NCBI GenBank assembly: GCA_026874595.1
Contig: CM049318.1
Location: 1,561,241 to 1,625,240, forward strand
Direction: 5' to 3'
Origin: Sipunculus nudus
Lineage: Eukaryota > Annelida > Sipuncula > Golfingiida > Sipunculidae
Length of the DNA: 64,000 nucleotides
In this document: positions 1 to 14,900 of the stretch, one piece after another
Position numbering within the stretch: position 1 is the stretch's first letter
How the letters are laid out: every line of letters starts with the position of its first letter
The notes under the pieces: generated by a model
The model's input: the letters and a program-made list of their open reading frames with translations, nothing else
Told to the model about the DNA's origin: nothing
The model's database searches: none
Made by a program: the position numbers and the translations under genes

Positions 1-1074
1 CACAGAAAGTCATATATATGGCTGCCTGAATGTCATCTTGATTTATCGAAAGGCACGACAGTTGATAACGCACTCAAATCATACTTTCATCAATTTTAAT
101 CCACATTTGTTCAATATATTTATGTATATAACATAAAAGAAACACCACTACCGATGTAAAAGTACTTGTGTTAATCAGATTAAAAGTCTCTAGGTTATAG
201 CAATGGCTGTTTTTTAATGCTTTTTCATGACGCGTATGCACAATAAAGCAAGTCCCAGTAATACAAAATCCAGAAGCCCTATATCAACAAAATTGTTCTT
301 GCGTGGTATCCTCGTGTTTGAAAACCAGATTACATCAAATTAGTTATATTGTGCCGCAACAATTCTGATAAACTTCACGACTTGACTTAGATAATATGCA
401 TGGCTGAGTTTCCTTCGTTTAAGTCCCGGAATAAAGTTTATATTGAATCAGGTTCCGAATTCCCAACCTTCGCCCGTTCAGTGGAATCTAATGAAGGAAC
501 ACCTACCACCCATGGCCATTGTCATGCTATGGTCGTCCAGCCGCGCATGCGTAGTAACCTAGAGAGCACCAGGGCTGGTCCACTGCCCTCTTTCTCTTCT
601 TGTTTTTTTGTCCCCTACAAACTAATATTGATCGATATATTGATCTTTATTTTCCTCCGCGCTGGAGACTCAACATTAAAAAATGAAATTAAATTAGAAC
701 ACAAACGTTATAACAATATCAAAATGTTAACAACATCAGTACTCATCCTAATAAGTGAAAAGCAAAAATTTATGAAATACAGAATATACAAATTCAGATA
801 CAATAGCAAATATTTTCATTACTCACTGGATCAGAGAAGACAAGACTCTATCTGCAAAAGGAGACTTCAAGAACCGCAACATAATTTTAAATGTGTTTGC
901 ATCTAGTGAAACGTGCTAACAATAAACCTTGTCCCATAACACCTCGCGAAAAGGACATGATGCCGTACACCGCAACATGATGTGTAATGATATGATATGG
1001 CACAGTATCCTGTACATTTTTCCCACAAATATCACAAGCTACATCATCCAGATCATGCCATAGTTTTCCCAGAG
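1..1074. other. No supported gene
   Basis: AT-rich sequence. A 168-codon frame at 400-906 has no recognisable motif and a composition expected by chance. Confidence 0.6.
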
Positions 1075-2480
1075 AAATTAATCCCCCCTTTAAGAACATA
1101 ACCCCTCCCCCCCTTCAGCAGCAAATACTGCTACTTGGCGAGCGACTATGGTTTCTTCCATCTATCAAAAATATTTTTCACCAAATATGGGGGCCAATAG
1201 GGTGAATCACTCTTGAGAAAGGAGCATTTATTTATTTTACAGAAACGGGAAGGTAGGTGGTGCTTCTGTTTGGTTTACGAGAGAAAATTTTCCAAGATGG
1301 TTAGACATGCCAAATTAAAGACCAGTATCTTGAACCATTCCGGAGATATGAGCAATTTTCACCCAAAGCACATGTACAGATGGACACCACAGCAAAACAA
1401 TTGCAGATGGCGCCACCAGTCTTGAGTACAAGATGAAGGAGTCCAAGACCTATGGAAATGCACAGGCTATAGGGCAAATCACTCTTGAGAAAAGAGCATT
1501 AACTGATTTTTTCGGAAACTGGAAAGTAGGTGGCGCCACCTGTGTGGTTTACGAGAAAACTATCCAAGATGGATTGACAAACCAAATTTCAGAGCAATAC
1601 CTTGAACCCAATCGGAGATGTGAGCAATTTTCACCGAAAGCAAACGTACGGATGGACGCCACACAATTACGATTGCAGAATGAGCCAACAGTCTTGAACA
1701 CAAGATGGAGGTATCCAAGAACAATGGACATGCACAATTTCAGGCTAATCTGTACATTAGGTTTAGACTTATCATGCGCACAGTCCTGTCAAGTGGCAAA
1801 ATAGGGATATTAAAAGGCAAGAAAAGGACAGAAGTCGCGATACCTGTCTTTCGCAAAATACAAAGCTATCCAAGGTCTTCGGTCAATTTGATTCTTTTGG
1901 CCAATCCATGCATCCTTTATTGAGATATTTATGATTTTGTGCAATTTTCGCCATATATGGCAATATTCAAGGTCAAGCCCATTCTAATAGGAAAGGTCAT
2001 GACCCGAATCTAAATATACATCATCCCATAACCAATGTCTATGTATATGCATAAAATGAAAGAAATCTGTCAATTTGTTTTTTACTTCTAATGCTCACAG
2101 TACTGTTAAGTGGCAATGATGGGGGTATTAAACGGCACGTTAACAAGAAAAGGATAACAGGTGGCGCCACAAGTTTCCGGTACATGACAACACTATCCAA
2201 GATCTTCGGTCAAGTTGATTTTTGGATCAATTCATTCAAAATTCCTTGAAATATTTAAGAATTTGTGTGATTTCCCCCAAAATGGAACTATTCAAGATCA
2301 ATGTCACTCTTCTAATAAAGGTAATGACCCCATTTTAAGTAGGCTTCGTCCATTCACTTATGTCTATGCACATTTCAAGTTTGGTAAAGATCCGTAAAAT
2401 ATATATTTTTGAGATAACGCTTCCAAACGAAATCTATGCGGCGGCGGCTCGACCGTGCTTAAACCATAGTATCCCGACTT
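1075..2480 (-). mobile_element. Interspersed repeat family H, copy 1 (Helitron-like)
   Basis: It shares several hundred bases with 11558-12705 and 28548-29600, including CACCAAATATGGGGGCC, GGACGCCACACAATTACGATTG and the GCGGCGGCGGC region near its right end. The CTAG end seen in copies 2 and 3 is missing here. No coding frame survives. Confidence 0.7.
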
Positions 2481-2754
2481 TGTCTGGAGATAAAATTTAA
2501 CAAATTTATTATTTTTTAACGCCTATCGGACAGTTATATATTTTATAAAGAGAAATTAACAATCGAGTATGAACGTCTCTTTCACGTAACTTTTAACATA
2601 CACATAAAACAAAAACAATCCGTGCAAATAAATAATATCATCTCCCTTGCCCTATTTTTTATAAAAGTAATTCAGTCCTCTCATGTTGACTTGCTCAGTT
2701 TTAATGTTACTTGATGACATATCAGCATTGGCAAATCAAGCGTTCTTCTGGGGG

Positions 2755-2900
2755 TTACTTAGCAACCTCCCCTTCTGGGGTAGCCGACTTGTGGAATCTT
2801 GAACAGCGAAACACGGCGTAAGCTGTGAGGCACATGGCGGCCACGGCGGTGAACACTATCGACGTTACCAGGTAGGAACAAAAAAAGTATGGCGTCTGAG
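2755..2900 (-). CDS. Exon 6 (terminal coding exon) of the four-span gene
   Basis: Acceptor TCTCTTTTTCAG, then 47 codons and TAA at 2757-2755. It encodes the fourth hydrophobic segment (YLVTSIVFTAVAAMCLTAYAV) and a short tail ending in EGEVAK. A candidate AATAAA signal on the minus strand lies about 250 bp downstream, near 2505. Confidence 0.85.
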
Positions 2901-5900
2901 CTGAAAAAGAGAGAAGCACAAATTTACCACGGCAGAATTTTAACTAACGTATATAAAATCGGAGTGCTTCCAGCGACGGGGGTCTGACCTCCAGGATAGC
3001 CTTCTTAACCTGCATCTTAAAGCTACCACAAACATAGAGGGGACATAGTGGCCAACACCTTTATCTTGTGAGAATTACGAAGATATATGACCCCGACAGC
3101 GGTTGCAAGTTTTACTTGAGCTACTGGGGCAAACTTTCCTGACGTTCTGGTGACATTAGTATTCAATAGAATTACCAAATGGTTCCTTGTGAAACAAGAA
3201 TTGTAAAAAGTTACACACATAATCATTCTGCTAGTTCCTAATCCCTATGATCAATGTACAGTGATTAGTATTAATTAATTACAATCCCCAATCGCACGAA
3301 GCAGCCCTCCTGTGATAATTTGCAGGTACCCCGAGCGTGACAAGTCGCGGGGGTTTTGCAGGAATAAGGCTTCTTTACGCGACCAAGGTCGGTGGATATT
3401 TAAGAATTTGTGTGATTATCCCCCAAAATGGATCTATTCAAGGTCAAGGTCACTCTCCAAGTAAAGGTCATGACCCCATTTTAAATAGGCTTCTTCCTTA
3501 TCTATGCACATGTCAAGTTTGGTAAATATCCGCTTAAACCATAGTATCCCGACTTTGGCCGGGCATACAATCAATATAATTTACAGTTTATGTATGTTTA
3601 GCTCCAGAAATCAGCACACGACCGGGTCCAGACACTGCCCAGAATATGACTCACAGGAGTATGACTCCGCTGGTTAGGGTTTGTTGGTTATGAAATTGAC
3701 AAAATGACTTCTAATTACACCAGCGGCCAAGGTATAAATGTGGAGAAGAGGGTTCTGAAGCCCGTTCAAATACTTCTGATAAAAATTGTTTCAAGTTAAA
3801 TTACATAAACGTTGGTTATTTTATGGTAAGGACGTCACGGTACAAGTAATATTTTGTATGCATGCACATTTGAAATGTGAATAGAAGGTGTTTCCTTAAA
3901 TAAAATGCAACAAATTTTAATTCTGAAGTTTGACATAAGTCGCGGCCACCTCAACAATTCCAAACAGGAAGAGGTTCATTTTAAATTAAAAAAAAGGCAA
4001 TTGTCGTGAAAATGACACCTTCGTGAACGATGCGCCGATCTACAGAAATGTATAATTAACCAGTCAATATGTGTTTGTTCATAGGGAATAATGAATAAGA
4101 ATTCAGACTCTTGTTCTCTTGGGTCCACCAGGAGTTGACCCGGAGGTTGGGGGGGGGGGGAGGCAGGGACTCCGGATCCCCTTTTCCGCCGTTGCAACCC
4201 TTTTCAAAGAGTTTCAGGCCAATTTCTGCGGCCTGCCCCCCCCCCCCCCCCCGGGGGGACCGAAATCAAACAGTTGTACGGACTTTTTTTTCGCAATGCC
4301 TGCAGATATTGGCCTGATGTTTGGTGTGTGGGCAGATATAGACCAGTTACAGATCGAGTTTGCGTTTCGTCCCTTTTGACCTACTTTTGACCGTTTTACG
4401 GCTCCTAAACTTAGAAAATTTCATGAAAAATAGAAATTTTCATGACAAATACACATGTACGGACTTTTTTTCGCAATGCCTGCAGATAATGGCCTGATTT
4501 TTTGTGTGTAGGCAGATAATGACCAGTTACAGATCGAGTTCTCGTTTCGTCCCAGTTGACCTACTTTTGACCGTTTTACGGCTCCTAAACTTAGAAAATT
4601 TCATGAAAAATAGAAATTTTCATGACAAATACACATGTACGGACTTTTTTTCGCAATGCCTGCAGATAATGGCCTGATTTTTGGTGTGTAGGCAGATAAT
4701 GACCAGTTACAGATCGAGTTCGCGTTTCATCCTAGTTGACCTACTTTTGACCGTTTTACGGCTCCTAAACTTAGAAAATTTCATGAAAAATTGAAATTTA
4801 ATGACAAATACATATGTACGGACTTTGTTTTCGCAATGCCTGCAGATATTTGCCTGATTTTTTGTGTGTGGGCAGATAATGACCAGTTACAGATCGAGTT
4901 CGCGTTTCATCCCAGTTGACCTACGTTTGAAAGTGTTACGCCTCCTTAACTTAGAAAATTTTATGAAAAATTGAAATTTTCATGACAAATACACATGTAC
5001 GGACTTTTTTCGCAATGCCTGCAGATATTTGCCTGATTTTTCGTGTGTCGGCAGATAATGACCAGTTACAGATCGAGTTCGCGTTTCGTCCCGGTTGACC
5101 TACTTTGGACCGTTTTACGGCTCCTAAACTTAGAAAATTTCATGAAAAATAGAAATTTTCATGACAAATACACATGTACGGACTTTTTTTTCGCTATGCC
5201 TGCAGTTATTTGCCTGATTTTTTGAGTGTTGGAAGAAAATGACCAGTTACAGATCGAGTTTGCGTTTCATCCCAGTTGACCTTCTTTTGAACGTTTTACG
5301 CCTCCTCAACTTAGAAAATTTCATGAAAAATAGAAATTTTCATGACAAATACACATGTACGGACTTTTTTTTTGCAATGCCTGCAGATATTTGCCTGATT
5401 TTTGGTGTGTAGGCAGATATAGACCAGTTACAGATCGAGTTCGCGTTTTGGCCCGATTGACCTACTTTTGATCGTTTTACGGCTCCTGAACATAGAAAAT
5501 TTCATGAAAAATATGAATTTTCATGACAAATACACATGTTCGGACTTTTTTTCACAATGCCTGCAGATATTGGCCTGATTTTTGGTGTGTGGGCAGATAT
5601 TGACTAGTTACAGATCGAGTTCGCGTTTCGTCCGAGTTCACCTAATTTTGACCGTTTTACGGCTCCTGAACATAGAAAATTTCATGAAAAATATAAATTT
5701 TCATGATAAATACACATGTACAGATTTTTCTCCTCAATGCCTGCAGATATTGGCCTGATTTTTGGTGAGTGGGCAGATAATAACCAGTTACAGATCGAGT
5801 TCACGTTTTGTCTCAGTTGACCTACTTTTGACCGTTTGACGGTGCTCTAACATAGAAATTTCATATAAAAGGTGCACATGTACGGACTTTTTTTCGCAGT

Positions 5901-8900
5901 GCCTGCAGATACGGGCCTGATTTTTGGTGTGTAGGTAGATAATGACCAGTTACAGATCGAGTTCTTGTTTTGTCCCAGTTGACCTACATTTGACCATTTG
6001 ACTGCTCCTGAACATAGAAAATTTCATGAAAAATAGAAATTTTCATAACAAATGCATAAGTACGGACTTTTTCTCCTGAATGCCTGCAGATACCACCCTG
6101 ATTTTTTGTGTGGGCAGATAATGACAGTTACAGATCGAGTTCGCGTTTCGTCCCGGTTGACCTACTTTTGATTGTTTTACAGCTCCTTAACATAAAAAAT
6201 TTCATGAAAGACAGAAATTTTTATGGAAAATGCACATGTTTAGAATTTTTCTCACAATGCCTGCAGATACTGGCCTGATTTTTTTTGTGTTGCTTGATAA
6301 TGACCCGTTACAGATCAAGTTTGCATTTTGCCCTTGTAGACCTACTTTTGACCATACGACACCTCCTGAACTTAAAACATTTTTCAAAATTTAACAAATG
6401 TTTCTAATTTGCCCCAGGCGGGGCCATTCGTGTCGTTCCGACACATCTAGTTTTTTAGGTTTTGTCATAAGTCCTCCTTTGATTGGACCGATCCTTTTTT
6501 TAAACCTGGATCCGCCCCTGGTTATAATGAAATCGAGAAAAAATGAACTATCACGAAACACAGAAAATGCTGATTCGCGAAAATTTAACTCCAGGCATCC
6601 AGGTCGAAGCACACTAATTATATACTGTATAAATATGGCGTTATCTGGTGAGACCGGGGTATAATTAACTGCAGTACAAAGCATATTTCGTGGTCGTGTT
6701 TTCTGATTAGGTGTGAACATTAAATCTTGTGTATTGAAACAGAAACACATGAAGAACATGATAAAGAGATATACTGATGTTCTTTAAATAAATAATTAAA
6801 TACAACTAAATTAGGCCATACGCTTTGTTAAACGCCATGTTACAGAAACTATCTGATATAGATAACAGCAAATAAAACATCAATACATCAATACGTGGTA
6901 TAGCTTTACCTGGGGATGAACAGGGTATGACGTCACAGGGGCTTGCAAAAGGATCTTCTAGTGACGTCACACAGAGACGGGCAACATCCGTGATGTTGCT
7001 GCCACCTGGTGACGAAAAAGAGAAATCCGTGTATGCTTCCTTGAACTTCCTGTGTTTGAATTCCTCAGTCGGGACAGGTTTTGGTGAAACACCAAACGGA
7101 CCGGTAAACCCGTAAGTTTTACCATGTGAGGAGCATATGTCTTCCAGGAATGCCTGTGTCAGGTTAAATTCAAGTTGCTCGGGTACGCTTATGAAATAAT
7201 AAAAGTCACTGCGACCCTTTCCGCCATACACGCCATCAGGTGGGTCAATGTTCCAAGTCGTCACGACACCATCTGTAACGAAGAATATAACTGTAGTCAC
7301 ACCTCACACAGCGGGTACACGACACCATCTGTAACGAAGAATATAACTTTAGTCACACCTTACACAGCGGTTACACGACATTATCTGTAACGATCAATAT
7401 AACTGTAGTCACACCTTACACAGCGGTTACACGACATCATCTGCAACGATCAATATAACTGTAGTCACACTTTACACAGCGGTTACACGACACCATCTGT
7501 AACGATCAATATAACTGTAGTCACACCTTACACAGCGGTTACACGACACCATCTGTAACGATAAATATAACTGTAGTCACACCTTACACAGCGGTTACAC
7601 GACACCATTTGTAACGAAAAATATAACTGTAGTCACATCTTACACAGCGGTTACACGACACCATCTGTAACGAAAAATATAACTGTAGTCACACCTTACA
7701 CAGCGGTTACACGACACCATCTGTAACGAAAAATATAGCTGTAGTCAAACCTTACACAGCGGTTACACGACACCATCTGTAACGAAGAATATAACTGTAG
7801 TCACACCTTACACAGGGGTTACACGACACCATCTGTAACGATCAATATAACTGTAGTCACACCTTACACAACGGTTACACGACACCATCTGTAACGATCA
7901 ATATATCTGTAGTCACACCTTACACAGCGGTTACACGACACCATCTGTAACGAAGAATATAACTGTAGTCACACCTTACACAGCGGTTACACGACACCAT
8001 CTGTAACGAATAATATAGCTTTAGTCACACCTTACACAGCGGTTACACGACACCATCTGTAACGAAGAATATAATTGTAGTCACACCTTACACAGCGGTT
8101 ACACGACACCATCTGTAACGATCAATATAACTGTAGTCACACCTTACACAGCGATTACACGACACCATCTGTAACGAAGAATATGACTGTAGTCACACCT
8201 TACACAGCGGTTACACGACACCATCTGTAACGATCCATATAACTGTAGTCACACCTTACACAGCGGTTACACAACACCATCTGTAACGATCAGTATAACT
8301 GTAGTCACACTTTACACAGCGGTTACACGACACCATATGTAACGATCAATATAACTGTAGTCACACCTTACACAGCGGTTACACGACACCATCTGTAACG
8401 ATCTATATAACTGTAGTCACACCTTACACAGAGGTTAAACGACACCATCTGAAACGATCAATATAACTGTAGTCACACCTTACACAGCGGTTACAAGACA
8501 CCATCTGTAACGATCAATATAACTGTAGTCACACCTTACCAGCGGTTACACGACACCATCTGAAACGATCAATATAACTGTAGTCACACCTTACACAGCG
8601 GTTACAAGACACCATCTGTAACGATCAATATAACTGTAGTCACACCTTACCAGCGGTTACAAGACACCATCTGTAACGATCAATATAACTGTAGTCACAC
8701 CTTACACAGCGGTTACACGACACCATCTGTAACGATCAATATAACTGTAGTCACACCTTACACAGCGGTTACACGACACCATCTGTAACGATCAATATAA
8801 CTGTAGTCACACCTTACACAGCGGTTACACGACACCATCTGTAACGATCAATATAACTGTAGTCACACCTTACACAGCGGTTACACGACACCACCTGTAA

Positions 8901-11900
8901 AGATCAATATAACTGTAGTCACACCTTACACAGCGGTTACACGACACCATCTGTAACGATCAATATAACTGTAGTCACACCTTACAAAGCGGTCACACAT
9001 TGCAGTCGCTCCATGTCTCCTTCGTTTTAACCGCTACTTTAAATAGCAAGATTCTCCGGGTTTCACCGCCAGTGCTGGCACAGAGCAATGAAATGTGATC
9101 TGACCAGTGAGAGCAAAGCATTGCATAGTGTATCCAGCTCAAAGTTTGAAACAAGCGACAGTCCGCTCTCGTTGGTCTGATTTTTAGGCCTTTGCCAAAA
9201 CCGAGGAAATCTTGGAATCATGGCAGTTCAGTTCCATACGTATACGCCTAATGTACTCCATATTTACCCTAAGTTTGACGGATGCTTAGAAAAACTGATA
9301 ACTGCAAAATATAAATAAATATCAGTTGCAACAATATTCAGTTTAGCATTGATGTTTGTTCACGTCTGTACGTGTATCTACCTGTTTTACAGAACCTGAA
9401 GGCCCCATGCTGCATGGTACGGCGTACAGGGTGTTTTTAACGTCTGTACGTGTATCAATACCTGGTTTACAGAACTTGAAGGCCCCTTACTGATACGGCG
9501 TACAGGGTGGTTTTTTTTTTTTTTTCTAACGTTGGTACATGTATCTACCTGGTTTACAGAACTTGAAGGCCCCGTACTGCATGGTACGGCGTACAGGGTG
9601 ATTTATTTACGTCTGTACGTGTATCTACCTGGTTTACAGAATTTGAAGGCCCCGTACTGATACGGCGAACATGTTTTTTTTGTTTACGTCGGTACATGCA
9701 TCTACCTGGTTTACAGAACTTGAAGGCCCCGTACTGATACGGGGTACTCGGAATCATTATGACGACCAGGACTCCGAGCAGGAACAACAGATCCCCGACC
9801 AAGAACGGCTCCCACGCCCGCCGTGACCGCTTGGCCTCTGAAAATATCAAATGAACAAGGGCAATTCAGCATCGCTCATGACAACGCTAGATTAGTGACA
9901 GAATAGTGACGTCATATCGAACTCCCTATAACATTTTTCACACAGATGATTCTTAAAGATTATGTCAAGGATAAATCACTGTCAAAGGCGATGCACGCAG
10001 CAAACTTTACGCCGAAAATTGAGCTACTTCGCGTAGGAATTGTAAACTAGCCTAACAAAGTAATAAGAGCAAATACAGTGCATGTACTGACAGCATTCAT
10101 TCCAAATATTACCAATATAGAGTTTATGTTCCTCAAACATGGTGATGTAAAGTATACTTTGAAATGTGATCATACTGTGATACTTGTTGTCATTTCAACA
10201 TTATGCATTATGATTTTTGATTGAATTCATGGACTGACCATTATAGCATGCCAATAAAGCAAGTGAGGGTCCAAGTATCGATTGATACATGTTATACAGT
10301 GGACTAAAAGCCAGGTCAATCACGCTTAAACTCGTCAGATATTGGAATAGGCCCCTTTAAGTTAAAAGTCAGTACCAGGATTGGCAAATAAAGCCATCTT
10401 TTCTTAAAGTCATTTCAATAACACAAATGATTAACAAAGATCATATTTATTAAAATTATATTAATTTGCTATCTAATAGACAGGTTTGTGAAATATTCCC
10501 AGAATATTGCACCATGTGCTGACACCTGTCGGGGAAAATCGATACTATAATTAGGAGTGCCATTTATGATTGGGCATGTGTAGTTCTGAAGTAATCCATC
10601 GCACTTACTTGGATCTCTGGTGAGCCACTTATAAATCCACACAGGGACACTGACTAACACGAGGGGGATGGTGATAATGAGCGTGGCTAACAGCATGTAG
10701 TTCTGGCCGAGGATCAAGCACACTGCCGTGGGTAGCTCGTCCTCGTGAGAGAGAACTGAAATGACACGCATCAAGTCGCACGGATTGTACTGACCGTGAA
10801 TTTGTCATTCTGTAGTTGATTTCATATTCGCGAGGTTTAAATTTCGCGGTTTTCACTTTTCCAGTGTTTCGCAAGCATTTCCAATTATGCATTCTCATCT
10901 AACAAAAGACCTAGGCAGGGTATTACCATCATTACAATAATTACGTATATTAAATGATAAGTGTGCAAATCTCACTAAGTGCACGGGGACGTTTAAATAA
11001 CATTGACCAAATAGAAATTTGTATTCATTTATGGCAGATAGTTGGAAACATCTGATATCATTTATAAAAGCAATCTTGAACATACAAGATATATCGTTAT
11101 TCATTACATCAATATTTTACTTTTTATCTCGTCCTCAACGATGGGACGTATTACTCACGAAGGCTATATTTACGTGATAATTCCCCATTCGCGAGTATCG
11201 CAATTTTGAAAGCCCCGCGAACAAAAATGCAACCAAAGTATATGGCATGGTTGTTCGTATCTGCATTAGTTCCACTGATAATGGTTTTTATTTTTAATTT
11301 AGTGTATAAATGCAATATGAAAGGTAAAAATAAAAATAAAATAGGACATTCGAGTATAAATTACTGGTATGCAATACATTATGTGATACAAGATGCAAAA
11401 TAATAAAACACTCATAACTGCAATGTCATACGATAGAATATCATTTTTTCTGGCTATATACGGTCTCGTATGATGAGAAACCTCCTAGGACTAAAAGAGT
11501 GTCAGGGGCGGGATAATGGGTTCCTTTTTCACCAATAATCCTGGGAATAAGAAACAACTAGATATTTCTTGGCACCGCAGGTGCAATAGTATCCCAAGAC
11601 AATTAATCCCCCCTTTAGAATAGCCCCCCAATCTTCAGCAGCATATACTGACACTTGGCAAGTGACTATGGTTTCTTCCATCCATCAACTTGAGAAACAA
11701 TATTTTTCACCAAATATGGGGGCCGATACGGTGATTCACTCTTAAAAAAAAGAGCATACTTTAATTGTATGGAAACGGGTAGGTATATAGCGCCACTTGT
11801 CTTTTTTCGAGAAAACTTTCCAAGAGGGACAGACATGCCAAATTTCATACCAACACCTTAGACCACTCCGGGGATATGAGCAATTTTCACCCAAAGCAAA

Positions 11901-14900
11901 CGTACGGATGGACGCCACACAATTACGATTGCAGATAGCGGCACCAGTCTTTTACACAAGATGGAAGTATCCAAGATCAATAGACAAGCACAATTTCAAC
12001 CAAATCTGTCAATTAGTTTCAGACTTATAATGCTCACAGTACTGTCAAGTGGCAATGGTGGGGTATTAAAAGGTGCGAAAACAAGAAAAGGACAGAAGAC
12101 AAAGCTACCCAAACCTTCAGTCAGTTGGATTTTTGGACCAACCCATGCATCCCTTATTGAGATATTTATGATTATGTGTGATTTTCACCATATATGGCAA
12201 TATCCAAAGTCAAAACCACTCTCATAGGAAGGTCATGACCCTAATTTAAAAATATACATCATCCCATATCCCATTTCTATGTATATGCATAATATAAAAG
12301 AAATCTGTCCATTAGTTTTTGACTTCTAATGCTCACAGTACTGTTACGTGGCAATGATGGGGGTATTAAACGGCACAGAGAACAAGAAACAACAGGTGGC
12401 GCCACCATTTTCCGGTACATGACAACACCATCCAAGATCTTCGGTCAACTTTATAAATGGATCAATCCTTGCAAGATTCCCTGAGATATTTAAGAATTTG
12501 TGTGATTTTCCCCAAAAATGGACATATTAAATTTCAAGATCACTCTCCTAGTAAAGGTCATGATCCCATTTTAAATAGGCTTCGTCCTCTCGCCCATATC
12601 TATGGACATGTCAAGTTTGGTAAAGGTCCGTTAAATATTTTTTTGAGTTATCGCGTCCAAACGAAAATCTGCGGCGGCGGCGCGACCGTACATAAACCAT
12701 AGTGGTTGACGGAGAAAATTAGATCCAGATTTTGCATCATGGTGCATTTTAAATTATCCCAATACAGTATAAAATTTCAAAATGTTTCTGAGGGAACCCT
12801 TACCGTTCTACCTCTAACCGTCCTTTTTTTTTCTAAAATTCTGTATCCTTTCGTGACTGTCACATGTAGAAACCTTTTCTCAATACTATAACTGACGGTG
12901 GTTCCACTGGGTATGTTCGTCACGGAACGTATATGTGGCAACGCCATAAATATGCACGTTTAGTGTTTTGAACTGCCTGGCTGATGTAAAGGGCGTCTTA
13001 ACGGGGCAATTTTCCTTATTTCCCCATAAATTTAGAGATAAATCAAATTATTTTTTCGAAGGGGCTGTATATTGAAGGCCATCTGCCGTATCTTAGATTA
13101 AACTTAAATGGTCGTCAATTACAAAATATTGACTGGGTATAGGATGGGCCGGTAAATATAACGACCAGCTGCAGTGTTACTTCTCTGACGGAGAAGAGTC
13201 AAGTGAGAAAAAGAAATAGCATTGTACAGATCAAATATTTCTATATACAAATATCTACTTACACTCGTAGCACCGCCTGGCGGGGACTATGTGAAAAAGC
13301 AACCAGAAAATGCCATTGGCCACGAAACTCCCAATGATCACCAGAACTACAAAATCAAAATATGCGGTATACTGTAAATCCGGAAATTTACGCAAACAAG
13401 CAATTTTCATGAATTTCGCAAGAGCATTGTTTCTATAATAATTATACAAGTTAATCGCCAATTTTGTTACGGAACCTAGTAACAACAGATCACGTAGTCG
13501 TGACAAGCCTAAACCTTGTTACGGAGATAAATAAAATAAGATTCTCTAACACTAGGCATCATGAAATGTCTTGGGAAAATTAATAAAGAAGTCAGTGTTT
13601 TTTTTGGTTACAAATAATTATAATTTATTCTTAGAACAATCCTTACATTACAATACACTAAATCAATACAATTACACAGTATAACAATAAAATGTACAGT
13701 ACCAGAGTGTCCAAATCATAGGCTTTAATTTCATGATAGCACCACTGTCACAGCTCAACAAGAGTCCTTTAACACCAATAATCCACGTGAATAGTAATAA
13801 TCCAAAATCAAACTGGAAACAGTCCGTTTTAAATCTGTAGAAAATCCGTTGAATATCCAACACCACTGCAATTATCGGAAAGGTCCCAAAACTGATGAGA
13901 AAGTAACACTTTTAGTGCTCGCTTGTATTTTCCATTCTGTCGGCTCTAAACACAGCCCCTAATTTATAGCTTCTCACCTAAAAATTCTAGAAATGGAAAA
14001 TTCCCAAAGAACAATACACACACACATGAACAGACCCGAAACATCTAAGGCAAAGAACGCTGTGGCTCTACGCTTCTGACCCCACACGCGAGTCAGCGCC
14101 CAACAAGCGAGGTTCCCATAGCCACGAACCATGCCTGCGCTACACGAATCAGAATGTCATCAGACACATGTAACACTCCTGCGCACAACAAAACAGAAAC
14201 CTGTAACATTATACATAACTCCCACGAAGCGCCGTTTGTGTATATTGAATGAACTACCAGCTTGACCATCGTTGATACAATAATATTTTTTAAGTTTCAT
14301 TTTGAGTAAAAAAATCCACAGGCTATACTCGACAAAAAGACAAGCTTGCGAGGTCGGTTCATATCAGTTCGCGAAAAAACATGTTCTACTTGTAAATGTA
14401 TATGCACAATTGATATACAGAGCCCATTATACGGCTAAAATAAGTGCTATTTCTGCATTTCCTAGACCAGACAAAAGAAAGTTAATAATGAATTTCTTGG
14501 TATGGTTGGATACTACAGGAAGTTTTTTTCCATTTTTTTCTGCCTAAGTTTGAATGGAATGTTCAGTGTGAAAATGCATTTCAGAATTTGAAAGCAATTC
14601 TGCAGAGTTCGACCAGCCCAGAAGGTTCCAGATTAGTATGAGCGCTGTGTTTCTACACTCCGCGAGAGTGCAGCAGGTGTGGTGCTCGTTCGGGATGCTT
14701 TATAGTTTTGAAAATTTATTAGGCCTTGACCTAGACACATTGTTTATCATACATTGTTAACAAGACTACACATTGTTTACAATACATTTTTACAGGATTT
14801 ATCTCAGTTCTTTTTGTTATTGTTTTAACATCTTAACATGGCAGATTTCAAGCCTGAGACATTTGTTGAAGATCCCGAACTAGCCCCCAATTTTATGTTA

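Noticed and set aside
7175-7390. Plus-strand frame over the 56-bp array
   Set aside because: Shadow of exon 5 and the tandem array on the opposite strand.
7262-8995. CRISPR-like array
   Set aside because: Repeats are directly tandem with no unique spacers, in an animal genome.
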